In this document: in pieces, positions 20,612 through 27,913 of the stretch
Numbering within the stretch: position 1 is the first letter of the stretch
How the letters are laid out: every line of letters starts with the position of its first letter
Virus record (IMG/VR): IMGVR_UViG_3300021519_000008
Span: 1-64,000 of that record
DNA: 64,000 nucleotides
From: a virus
Reading direction: 5' to 3' (one strand)
Notes under the pieces: generated by a model
What the model was told of the DNA's origin: nothing
Seen by the model: only the letters and a program-made list of their open reading frames with translations
Databases searched by the model: none
Program-made: the position numbers and the translations under genes

Positions 20612-22513
20612 ATGAATAAAATAATCAAAGTCCTCATCGGAGTGCTCACATTGTTGGTTGGCAATGCATCAGCACAATCTTCTGCTACCTCTCCAGGTAC
20701 AGGTCACTGGGTAGTAATTGACTCAGGCTATCAAGTAGCAACAACTACTGTAGGTCAAACAGTTGCTCCTCTTCATTTTTACAATACTTCTACTTCAGAG
20801 AAGATTACAGGTATGCAATTTCGTGTATTCTATGACAAGACAGCTTTCACAGGAGTTGTGCCTTCTCTTAAGATTTCTGCTTCTGATCAATACCTTCAGT
20901 ATGTAGATAGTAACCTACAAGGATTCTTGACAGTTACTTTGGCTTACACAGGATCTAATTCTACTTTTAACTATTCTAATGGAGCTACATTTGATTTAAC
21001 TTTTACTCACGCAGGTGAAACAGTTTGGAATAGTTTAGATTCTATTAAGACTTTAAAAGTTGCTGGTGTTAAGTCATTCTCTAACAGAGCTGCTACTAAC
21101 TGGGGTAACGATACTACTTTGGTAGTTTACTCTTATGGTGGACGTTTCAATCAGAAAGTATTGCGTTTTGCTACTAAGTTCAAGAACGTAACTGGTACAG
21201 ATGCTAAGAATTTAACAGTTAGTTTAGAGAAAAGAGCTAAAGGTTCTTCTACTTGGTCTCAGATTGCTTCACAAAAGACTAACTCATTGGGTGTTACTGT
21301 GTTTAAGAAATTCCTAGATACTACTTATTGGGATGTACGCATTGTAGTTAAAGGAGACACAATGACTCCAGGTAACGTATTCTCTACTGCAGATGCACAG
21401 AAGATCAATCAATCTATCTTAGGTCAGTACACTCCTGCAGGATTTGATTACTATACAATGGATGTAAACGGTACTGCTGGTGATATTTCTATTGCTGACG
21501 TCTATTCAGTTTACGGAAGATTGGCAGGTAGATTCTCTGCTTGGCCTAACTCTAAGAAGGATGTAATGTTCTTTACAGTTGCTGAGTACAATGCAATTAA
21601 TGGAGCTGCTTCTAATTTAACTTCTACTTACTCTACTGTAAATAACTTTACTTACTCTGTAGATGGAAGAGACTCTATCACTTACTATGTAGCTGTTAAA
21701 GGAGACGCTAATGCTACAGGATTTAAAATGGCTCGTTTGACTCCTATTAAAATTACTAATCAAGCTAACGCTAAAAGATATATCATTGACGAAACTGTAC
21801 GTTATGATTTCCCTGCAGAAACTATCGAGGTAAACATGCCTAAAGTAAGTGTAGAAGAAGGAAACCTAGTTAACGTTCCTGTTAAAGTTTTGACTAACGG
21901 AAAGAACTTAGGTGCACTACAGTTAGATCTTAGGTACGATACAGCTTACTTAGAGTTTAAAGGTATTGAGAACTCTGAGAAGATGATGAAGTGGACTACC
22001 TACATGAATCCTTCTAATGGAATGGTTTCTTGGGGAGGTGCTGACTTAACTAACGAGAACATGCTTAACGATGGAGAGCAGGCTTTTAAAGTTCAGTTCA
22101 TTGCTAAAAAACCTCAAGACTCTTGGGCAAGTGCAGCTTTGTGGACAGGTGCTAAATACGTAGGAGACAAAGACTCTAAAGATATGAACATTATTCCTGC
22201 TATGGGAATTATTGAAGTCCGTAGAGTTAACAAAGGAACTATCTCGCTTAACGATTTAAACTCTATTATAGTATTCCCTAATCCTACAGAAGGAAACATC
22301 CAAGTCCAATTCAAGATTAAAGAAGACTCTAACGTAGATATGGCTATCTCAGATGAGGTAGGAAGACGCATAGAGACTCTTTTAAAGCAACGTATGCCCG
22401 CAGGTAAGTACAAGTATAGTGCAAACCTAAATCGTCTCTCTGATGGCGTTTATATTCTTTCTGTAACTACTGAGACAGAAATATTACATTCTAAAATAAT
22501 CGTACAAAAATGA
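20612..22513 (+). CDS. Exported protein with cohesin-like domains and T9SS sorting tail
   Basis: 633 aa. Signal peptide 1-22 (ends 'NASAQ'). Residues about 30-165 and 405-500 resemble cohesin-type beta sandwiches ('ITGMQFRVFYDKTAF'; 'VEEGNLVNVPVKVLTNGKNL' then 'GALQLDLRYDTAYLEFKG'). Between them, about 246-307 has two dockerin-like helices ('NVFSTADAQKINQSILG'; 'DVNGTAGDISIADVYSVYGRLAG'). Residues about 551-633 are a T9SS type A C-terminal sorting domain ('VFPNPTEGNIQVQF', then 'GRRIETL', 'AGKYKYSANLNRLSDGVYILSV' split across strands, 'KIIVQ'). Such tails send proteins through the host type IX system to the cell surface. It heads a set of exported proteins; a surface role in infected cells is inferred. 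Confidence 0.75.
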   Translation: MNKIIKVLIGVLTLLVGNASAQSSATSPGTGHWVVIDSGYQVATTTVGQTVAPLHFYNTSTSEKITGMQFRVFYDKTAFTGVVPSLKISASDQYLQYVDSNLQGFLTVTLAYTGSNSTFNYSNGATFDLTFTHAGETVWNSLDSIKTLKVAGVKSFSNRAATNWGNDTTLVVYSYGGRFNQKVLRFATKFKNVTGTDAKNLTVSLEKRAKGSSTWSQIASQKTNSLGVTVFKKFLDTTYWDVRIVVKGDTMTPGNVFSTADAQKINQSILGQYTPAGFDYYTMDVNGTAGDISIADVYSVYGRLAGRFSAWPNSKKDVMFFTVAEYNAINGAASNLTSTYSTVNNFTYSVDGRDSITYYVAVKGDANATGFKMARLTPIKITNQANAKRYIIDETVRYDFPAETIEVNMPKVSVEEGNLVNVPVKVLTNGKNLGALQLDLRYDTAYLEFKGIENSEKMMKWTTYMNPSNGMVSWGGADLTNENMLNDGEQAFKVQFIAKKPQDSWASAALWTGAKYVGDKDSKDMNIIPAMGIIEVRRVNKGTISLNDLNSIIVFPNPTEGNIQVQFKIKEDSNVDMAISDEVGRRIETLLKQRMPAGKYKYSANLNRLSDGVYILSVTTETEILHSKIIVQK

Positions 22514-22860
22514 ACATAAAAAAAGCACTTGGTCTTACCCAAGCAGAACCAGTAGCAGTAGATCCTAAAAACAGGTTCTACTACATGCTACAACAAATGC
22601 AAGCCAATCGTTGGAGAATTACCGCTATCGTATTAGGTTTGTTTACTTTAATCATTCTTGGTATTAATGCAGCAGTATTTTTAGGAGCATCTATTGGAGA
22701 AGATTGGAAAGAAATGTTACTTATTCTTTTGGGTGCCTTTGTAGGTAACTTAAACAAAGTAGTTGACTACTGGTTTAACTCTGAAGACAGAGACAAGATG
22801 TTAATACAGAAGGTCGATGAGGAAGACGGAGAATCACTATCAAACACAACTAATCCATAA
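22510..22860 (+). CDS. Single/double-TM membrane protein
   Basis: 116 aa. A cytoplasmic N-terminus of about 35 residues is followed by a TM segment (about 37-60, ITAIVLGLFTLIILGINAAVFLG) and a second, weaker hydrophobic stretch (about 69-80, MLLILLGAFVG), then an acidic, charged tail (NSEDRDKMLIQKVDEEDGE). Its start overlaps the T9SS protein stop (ATGA). It may serve as holin/antiholin or anchor for the exported complex. No family recognised. Confidence 0.65.
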   Translation: MNIKKALGLTQAEPVAVDPKNRFYYMLQQMQANRWRITAIVLGLFTLIILGINAAVFLGASIGEDWKEMLLILLGAFVGNLNKVVDYWFNSEDRDKMLIQKVDEEDGESLSNTTNP

Positions 22861-22864
22861 TATC

Positions 22865-23185
22865 ATGTCAGAAGAAAAAGAAGAAGGCGGTATGTCCGCT
22901 ATCAAAAAAACAATCATTGGAGCAATCACCACTGCTGTTACAGCAGGAGGTGCTTGGTTTGCTACTCACTTAGGTGGTGGAGAAGATGAAAAGCTAGAAA
23001 CTCCAACTGCTGTAGCAGCCCCTGCACCTGTGATTAACATCACTACGAACAACGAACAAAAGCAACAAGCAAATACTGGTGGTGGTAACACTACTATTAT
23101 CAGAGAGAAGACAATTGAAAAAGCTGCTTCTCCTGCTCCTGCTCCAGCAACTAAACCTAAAGAAACCGAAGAAGACCCATGGTAA
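22865..23185 (+). CDS. Membrane protein with Ala/Pro-rich stalk
   Basis: 106 aa when started at 22865 (MSEEKEEGGMSAIKK...), 4 nt after the preceding stop; the longer frame from 22817 would overlap that gene by 44 nt. There is one hydrophobic segment (about 17-34, IGAITTAVTAGGAWFATHLGG), followed by a long stalk rich in Ala, Pro, Thr and Lys (TPTAVAAPAPVINITTNN, then PAPAPATKPKETEEDPW). N-terminal TM plus a Pro-rich periplasmic stalk resembles an inner-membrane spanin or a TonB-like linker. It overlaps the CsgG-like lipoprotein by 7 nt. Confidence 0.6.
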   Translation: MSEEKEEGGMSAIKKTIIGAITTAVTAGGAWFATHLGGGEDEKLETPTAVAAPAPVINITTNNEQKQQANTGGGNTTIIREKTIEKAASPAPAPATKPKETEEDPW

Positions 23186-23868
23186 AAAATATATTAACGA
23201 TACTAATAGTAATTTTTTTAGTTTCTTGTGGTAGTATGAAAACAACCACAGATGATGAGCCTGTAGTATCTAAGGACATCTCAAGTGTATCTGGTTATAC
23301 AGATTCTATTAAAAGAACAGTTCAAGTAGTTAGTGTAGACATGACAAAAGTCTTAAGTTTGTATCCTGCTTTACAGGAAAAGAACGTAGGCTTAGGTTTT
23401 GCAGAATCCGTATTAGACTATTTAGATGAAACAAATCGTTTTGTATTTACTGAGGAGAAGGCTGAAATCAAGGAGAGGATGGTGACTCAGTTCAAAGCTT
23501 CAAAGAAAGGTGTATTTGATGAACCCATTGATGGAAAAGGTAAGATTAAACCTGCTCACTATTTTGTGTATGTTACTGTGGCCGATTTTGCTGTTGATGA
23601 AGACGAGCAAGCTGAAGGTCTTAAGTCAAAGGTTGCTGTCACTACCTTTATTCGCTTACAAGTCCGTTTTGTTGATGCAAAGACAGGTCAGATATACATT
23701 GGATCTGGAGAAGGCGAATCACAAAAGATAGGCGAATCTTTCTTAAAGTCTCTTGACGATATGAAGTTTTCTCAAAGTACTGTCGGTAAAGCTACCAGAA
23801 AGTCTCTAGAAACTGCTTGTACTAATGTGATTCAAAATCTCATTAAGGCAGGTGTATTTAAAAACTAA
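23179..23868 (+). CDS. CsgG-like outer-membrane lipoprotein
   Basis: 229 aa. Signal peptide with lipobox 'FLVSC' (Cys about 16). The body follows the CsgG/curli transport family order: 'KNVGLGFAESVLDYLDETNRFVFTEE' (helix and strand), 'AHYFVYVTVADFAVDED' (strand with the typical 'adf' turn), 'VTTFIRLQVRFVDAKTGQIYIGSGEGES' (the two strands that end in D-x-x-TG-x-I), and a C-terminal helix 'TVGKATRKSLETACTNVIQNLIKAG'. CsgG proteins form oligomeric secretion pores in the outer membrane. In a phage operon with exported proteins it may export a product, or open the outer membrane at lysis. Fold likely; role inferred. Confidence 0.65.
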   Translation: MVKNILTILIVIFLVSCGSMKTTTDDEPVVSKDISSVSGYTDSIKRTVQVVSVDMTKVLSLYPALQEKNVGLGFAESVLDYLDETNRFVFTEEKAEIKERMVTQFKASKKGVFDEPIDGKGKIKPAHYFVYVTVADFAVDEDEQAEGLKSKVAVTTFIRLQVRFVDAKTGQIYIGSGEGESQKIGESFLKSLDDMKFSQSTVGKATRKSLETACTNVIQNLIKAGVFKN

Positions 23869-25324
23869 AATATTATTAATCTTTTGCATACTAGCTCTGT
23901 CCCTAAAAGGTCAGAGCTTTATGTATTCATACACAGACCCTTGCACGCAGGAGTTAAAATTTATTAACGCAAATATGTCTAGTCCTATAGTAATTGCTTA
24001 CTATGGACAAGTCCAAACTTTCTCTTACACAGAATTAACAGACGGAACATTTGATAATTGGATAAATAGTGTATATTTGAAGTATAAAAATACATCACCC
24101 TGTCAAGGAGTTGGAGTAACTACTACAACAACAACAACTACAAATGCAACCTTAAACATCGTAAGTAATGTTATGAACTTAGGGGCTATATCAAATGTAG
24201 GAAGTGTTAACGTAGATGTAGGCTCTAGTACTTCTTCAGGAACTAACGTAGGAACCAACAATAAAACCAATAACAATGACAATCGAACTAACTCTCGGAA
24301 TCGTACTAGCAGTAGCTCTAGTAATTCTAATTCTTCTGGCAGCTCGTCAGGAGAAAGTGGACAAACAAACGGTGGATCTAACTCCTCAGAAACCTCAGGA
24401 ACCTCAAGTGGAAATTCCCCAGATCCCAATTCAGGAAGCAGCGGAGATGGTGCTTCAGGAAGCAGTGGCTCCAGCTCCAGTAGTGGAAGTAGTAGCGGAA
24501 GCAGTAGTGGAAGCTCCAGTGGTAGCAGTGGAAGCGGAAGTGGCTCAGGAAGTAGTGGTAAAACCGAAGAAAAAACGGAAGTACAAACCGAGAAACCCTC
24601 AGAACAAAAAGTAGAAGAAACTAAAACTGAGCAACAAAAGTCTCAGTCTAGTGGTACTGCGAAAGCAGCCAATAAAGCTAAAACCGAAGTTGCTAAGCCT
24701 GCGATCTTAGTAACTGGTGATTTAGTTGGTATTCAGACTAAGTCTGATGGAGCACAAGATGCAAGAGGTACTGCTTCCTTTACAAGAGTAAAAGGAGATG
24801 GTACTTCTTCTCTTGGGTTTTCAGCCGATTACATGCTTAATGCTAAGATCGGTAATATCTCATGCGTACGCTCTTGGATAGGAGCAAACAAAAAAGGCAA
24901 CAAACACATTAGTGTAGTATCAGATGGAATGAGTCTGATGCCTAAAGCCTTCTCTAACACAGCTCTGTTTGTTAGAGTAAATTCAATTAAGAATCTTACA
25001 GCACTTTACGGAGTTGCTGGAACTTACGGTAAACTCTACGGAGAACAAATGATCTCTACTATTGTAATAGGAGGTTTTATGTATAAAGGAAAAGTTACTA
25101 AGCATATAGACGCTACAATCATTATGGCTGGCATCTATTCTCCCTACTCTAAGTATTATACAGAATCTTTATTTAAAGCTAAACCAATTGTAATTCCTTT
25201 TGTAAATTTGACCTGGAAAATGACAAAGACATTTGGCTTAGGTATTACAGGAGGAGGAACTTATATTGCAGGTCAAGATATTCTTAACTTTCAAATATTA
25301 ATGGGAGCAAAGTTATTAATATGA
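23852..25324 (+). CDS. Outer-membrane protein with Thr and Ser/Gly/Asn-rich linker
   Basis: 490 aa, overlapping the CsgG-like gene by 17 nt. Signal peptide (ends 'LKGQ'), an N-terminal domain of about 70 residues with two Cys (DPCTQ, TSPCQG), a run of eight Thr, then about 130 residues of low-complexity Ser/Gly/Asn, a Lys/Glu-rich stretch (EEKTEVQTEKPSEQK), and a C-terminal region (about 285-490) with alternating hydrophobic strands ('LGFSADYMLNAKIG', 'LGITGGGTYIAGQDILNFQILMGAKLLI') like an outer-membrane beta barrel. It could span the periplasm and outer membrane next to the CsgG-like pore. A second frame is open across the linker. Confidence 0.65.
   Translation: MYLKTKILLIFCILALSLKGQSFMYSYTDPCTQELKFINANMSSPIVIAYYGQVQTFSYTELTDGTFDNWINSVYLKYKNTSPCQGVGVTTTTTTTTNATLNIVSNVMNLGAISNVGSVNVDVGSSTSSGTNVGTNNKTNNNDNRTNSRNRTSSSSSNSNSSGSSSGESGQTNGGSNSSETSGTSSGNSPDPNSGSSGDGASGSSGSSSSSGSSSGSSSGSSSGSSGSGSGSGSSGKTEEKTEVQTEKPSEQKVEETKTEQQKSQSSGTAKAANKAKTEVAKPAILVTGDLVGIQTKSDGAQDARGTASFTRVKGDGTSSLGFSADYMLNAKIGNISCVRSWIGANKKGNKHISVVSDGMSLMPKAFSNTALFVRVNSIKNLTALYGVAGTYGKLYGEQMISTIVIGGFMYKGKVTKHIDATIIMAGIYSPYSKYYTESLFKAKPIVIPFVNLTWKMTKTFGLGITGGGTYIAGQDILNFQILMGAKLLI
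24276..24614 (+). CDS. Overprinted ORF, spanin-like membrane protein
   Basis: 112 aa in a different frame, wholly inside the OM-protein gene. It starts ATG with MTIELTLGIVLAVALVILILLAA (split: TM about residues 5-23), followed by a Pro/Gln/Glu segment (VDLTPQKPQEPQVEIPQIPI), a Val/Glu/Ala repeat and a strongly basic end (KPKKKRKYKPRNP). The Val/Glu/Ala part is a trivial result of reading Ser/Gly codons in another frame, but the TM segment and basic tail are not. The layout is like an inner spanin or TonB-like stalk. It may be real or chance. Confidence 0.4.
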   Translation: MTIELTLGIVLAVALVILILLAARQEKVDKQTVDLTPQKPQEPQVEIPQIPIQEAAEMVLQEAVAPAPVVEVVAEAVVEAPVVAVEAEVAQEVVVKPKKKRKYKPRNPQNKK

Positions 25325-26304
25325 GATGGGTTGTTATTCTATTCTTCTTTGTGAACTCACTGAGTGCACAATTCACCTATTCTGGATACTTGTATAATGC
25401 AAATGGTTCAGGTGCCTCTAATGTGGCTATAAATCTTTATAGAAGGACAAATCAAACGATAACAGGATTCACTAATCAACAGAACTATAACGGACACTCT
25501 TATTACCGTTCTACAGGTAGTGCTACTTGGACTACTGCTAGAACTAACTGTTCTAACATGGGTGGACACTTAGTAACTATTACTTCTTCAGGAGAACAAA
25601 GTTTTTTATTTGCTCTGTGGCCTTCTGGTTGGATAGGATTAACAGATGAAGTAACAGAAGGAACTTGGAGATGGGTAACAGGAGAAACCTATTCTTATTC
25701 AAACTGGAATAACGGAGAACCAAATAACTCAGGCAATGAAGACTATGTACAGTTTGTATCTAATGGTAAATGGAATGATTTAAACAACAATAGTAGTTTA
25801 GCCTACGTATTAGAGTTTGAATATTTAGTAACAACTTCTTCTTGGACTCTCTACAAAACAATCTATACTAACTCAGCAGGATATTATTCGATTTCAGAGG
25901 CTTATGATCCCTCTAAAGAATATTACATAGAAGTAAATGCCCCTACTAGAATTCAAGCTTATACTAATACAGATATTCAAGCAGTAGCCAATGTAGTTTT
26001 AAATAAGACTACTAGAAATGGTTTATCTTTTCATATGTTTGATGTTAATGATGACAAGATAATCTCTGTGGCAGATAAGTATTATGTAGCTGCAAGAAAA
26101 GCAGGAAGATTTTCTAAATGGAGAACAGCTCCTGATGTACGTATCTTTACTTTAACTGAATACAATGCTATCAAAGCCGCAGCTACTAATGTAAGAGGAA
26201 CGTATCCAGGAGTAAGCACTTACACAACTTCTACTTTAACTAGTGGACAAACTTTAAACTTATATCTAATAGCTCCTGGTTATGCTGGAGCAGTAACCTA
26301 CTAA
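25321..26304 (+). CDS. Exported C-type lectin with dockerin-like module
   Basis: 327 aa, start overlapping the previous stop (ATGA). Signal peptide 1-16 (ends 'LSAQ'). Residues about 57-170 are a C-type lectin-like domain: 'GHSYYRS', 'TWTTARTNCSNMGGHLVTI', 'WIGLTDEVTEGTWRWVTGE', the 'EPNN' carbohydrate/Ca motif in 'NNGEPNNSGNEDYVQF', 'GKWNDLNN' and a final 'YVLEFE'. After a linker, about 240-300 holds a dockerin-like pair including the 12-residue Ca loop DVNDDKIISVAD, closely similar to the module of the T9SS protein (both continue '...AGRFS.W' and '...TEYNAI'). It may bind glycans at the cell surface and dock to a cohesin-like domain. Confidence 0.75.
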   Translation: MRWVVILFFFVNSLSAQFTYSGYLYNANGSGASNVAINLYRRTNQTITGFTNQQNYNGHSYYRSTGSATWTTARTNCSNMGGHLVTITSSGEQSFLFALWPSGWIGLTDEVTEGTWRWVTGETYSYSNWNNGEPNNSGNEDYVQFVSNGKWNDLNNNSSLAYVLEFEYLVTTSSWTLYKTIYTNSAGYYSISEAYDPSKEYYIEVNAPTRIQAYTNTDIQAVANVVLNKTTRNGLSFHMFDVNDDKIISVADKYYVAARKAGRFSKWRTAPDVRIFTLTEYNAIKAAATNVRGTYPGVSTYTTSTLTSGQTLNLYLIAPGYAGAVTY

Positions 26305-26305
26305 C

Positions 26306-26752
26306 ATGAAAAAATTATTTATACTTTCCGCTTTAGTCACTATGATGACTTCTCTGAGTGCTCAATGCTACAAAATTGACACTGTAACTTCAATTGCTAC
26401 TGTAACAGAAATAGGAGGAAGACCTATAATCTTTGGAGCACAAACAACTCTAGAAGAGATTGCTTCTTCAAAGTACCAATTATGTAATGAGGGCAGTCCT
26501 ATTTCAGGAACAATCAAATCCATTGCAATGCCTGAACAACTTGTAAATATTGTAGGCTTACAGTTTCTTAAAAGAGAATATATTGTAAGTACAGAAGTTA
26601 ACGTAAATGGAATTCTTCTTCAAGGAGAAGCTAGTAAAGTAGTTTACGTTAATGCTATGTTTATTTCTGTAGAAGGTATTCCTCATAACAGAAAAGCTTA
26701 TTCTAAGGCTTTAGAGAAGTCGTTTAAGAATGGGTTTGAAAGTTTAAAATAG
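26306..26752 (+). CDS. Exported small protein
   Basis: 148 aa, signal peptide 1-19 (ends 'LSAQ'). The mature part is a mixed alpha/beta protein with two Cys (AQCYK and QLCNEG) and a beta-rich centre (IVSTEVNVNGILLQGEASKVVYVNAMFISVEG). It is the last gene of the operon that starts at 18360 and is separated from the lectin by 1 nt. It may be an accessory subunit for the CsgG-like pore or for the surface proteins, but no family is recognised. Confidence 0.65.
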   Translation: MKKLFILSALVTMMTSLSAQCYKIDTVTSIATVTEIGGRPIIFGAQTTLEEIASSKYQLCNEGSPISGTIKSIAMPEQLVNIVGLQFLKREYIVSTEVNVNGILLQGEASKVVYVNAMFISVEGIPHNRKAYSKALEKSFKNGFESLK

Positions 26753-27090
26753 GATAGGTTCCTTCTCTCTTCGAGAAGTAGTCTATTTTGACTTTCTATT
26801 CTAACTTATATTACAGCAGTTTTTAACCAAATAGCCTCTCAGAGGCTAAGTCTCTATTCTGTCCACTTATTGCCTACGGTCTATTAGTTGTAGGTTAGAG
26901 CACTGTAAACTTTATTAGAACATTTTGACACTATCGGAGAAACCTCTTTTCACCTCTGAGGGCTACTCATACAATCCAACTTCTAGCAGATTACTTTTAA
27001 ATCCTCGTCTGCGAACACAAAGATGTGATGTCACTACGAAGGTAACTACATTTTGTAGTCAACTGTTTGCTCTGTTGATAAATTGTGGAA
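26753..27090. other. Non-coding block between convergent genes, many inverted repeats
   Basis: 338 bp without a credible gene. On the plus strand: hairpin CTTCTCTCTTCGAGAAG near 26762, AGCCTC/GAGGCT near 26833, CAGA/TCTG near 26987-27012, ACTACA/TGTAGT near 27046-27059, GGAATT/AATTCC near 27087. AGCCTCTCAGAGG and CCTCTGAGGGCT (26953) can also pair with each other. It may be a structured 3' end or RNA gene; no clear T-run terminator was seen. Confidence 0.4.
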
Positions 27091-27363
27091 TTAAATTCCT
27101 GCTGACTTCTGAGCATGCATGTAGTCAGTCTGTTGCATAGGTTGATCTTCATCTAAAAGTTCTGTTAAAGCTTCTTCAATGTAGTCAAATAGCATCTCTT
27201 CGTTATACTTCTTACGATAAGTAAATGTTTTAAAGCCATCATAGAGAGCTAATTTAAATCCTCCTATATCTCCTTCTAGCTTTACTTGCTCATCTTGGAG
27301 TGCTAGTAAGAAAATATCAAATACTTCCTGGGCATTTGGTTTTTTAATTTTATCCATCGACAT
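27091..27363 (-). CDS. Small acidic hypothetical protein
   Basis: 90 aa, acidic and helical at the C-terminal half (MLFDYIEEALTELLDEDQP). It is the only minus-strand gene in the right arm. It has its own promoter (TATATTTG) and, unusually for this genome, a Shine-Dalgarno sequence AAGGAGG 8 nt before the start. Being convergent to the surface operon and divergent from the packaging operon, it could encode a regulator of the switch between them; that is inference. No family recognised. Confidence 0.6.
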   Translation of the reverse strand: MSMDKIKKPNAQEVFDIFLLALQDEQVKLEGDIGGFKLALYDGFKTFTYRKKYNEEMLFDYIEEALTELLDEDQPMQQTDYMHAQKSAGI

Positions 27364-27370
27364 AACAAAT

Positions 27371-27388
27371 CCTCCTTGTACAAATATA
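27371..27388 (-). promoter_or_regulatory. Promoter and Shine-Dalgarno of 90-aa gene
   Basis: Minus strand TATATTTG at 27381-27388, followed by AAGGAGG at 27371-27377 and ATG at 27363. A canonical Shine-Dalgarno sequence is rare in this window, where leaders are A-rich. Confidence 0.65.
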
Positions 27389-27506
27389 ATCTTTAATTAT
27401 TTTTTGTCTAGACATAGTTTTTCACTAAAATAACCATAGGTGTTAAGAGTTGGGTTAACACGGTTAATATCTTAAGTTAAAAGTATTCTTTGAGTTAACA
27501 TATAAC

Positions 27507-27536
27507 TTGACTTTTTTTGTTAAGATAGTATATTTG
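27507..27536 (+). promoter_or_regulatory. Promoter of regulator and packaging operon
   Basis: TTGAC at 27507 and TATATTTG at 27529-27536, spacing 22, 24 nt before the start at 27560. The region just upstream has repeated GTTAACA-like words (27450-27503), which may be operator sites. Confidence 0.85.
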
Positions 27537-27559
27537 TTCATGTTAAACCAAACCAACCA

Positions 27560-27913
27560 ATGAAAGTAGCACGTAAATACGAAGAAGGAGTTAAGTTACA
27601 TCAGGCATACATTGATGTACTACTAAGACTTGCGGGATATAGATTATCCGATCTGTACACCAGTATATTAGCCCATAGTTCATTTTACGGTACTTTAGAT
27701 AAAGTAGTAAAAGAAAGAATCGCCAGTGAGTTTGACACATCAATACAAGTTATCTCTAATGGGATAACGAAGTTAAGAAAGATGGGCATCTTAGAAAAGA
27801 ATGCAGTCAACCCAAGATTGTGTCCTACTAGCAAGCAAGGTGTCACACTTACTCTGGTTCTTTCTACTTTAGATCAACCTGTTCTTAAACAAGAAGCTCT
27901 AGCAACTGCATGA
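27560..27913 (+). CDS. Winged-helix DNA-binding protein
   Basis: 117 aa. Residues 30-85 form a helix-turn-helix with a short wing: 'TLDKVVKERIASEFDTSIQVISNGITKLRKMGILEKNA' has the spacing of MarR/replication-initiator-like wHTH domains, where the third helix (SNGITKLRKMGIL) contacts DNA. No other domain. It heads the packaging/virion operon under a strong promoter flanked by GTTAACA-like repeats, so it may regulate that promoter or the late genes. It overlaps the HU-like gene by 4 nt. Confidence 0.65.
   Translation: MKVARKYEEGVKLHQAYIDVLLRLAGYRLSDLYTSILAHSSFYGTLDKVVKERIASEFDTSIQVISNGITKLRKMGILEKNAVNPRLCPTSKQGVTLTLVLSTLDQPVLKQEALATA

Noticed and set aside
24100-24640. CRISPR array or satellite in the Ser/Gly region
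   Set aside because: The repeats are codon-level (AGT/GGA/AGC) low complexity without spacers of regular length.
25321-26304. Diversity-generating retroelement linked to the C-type lectin
   Set aside because: No reverse transcriptase and no near-identical template/variable repeat were seen in the window; the lectin domain is also not at the C-terminus.
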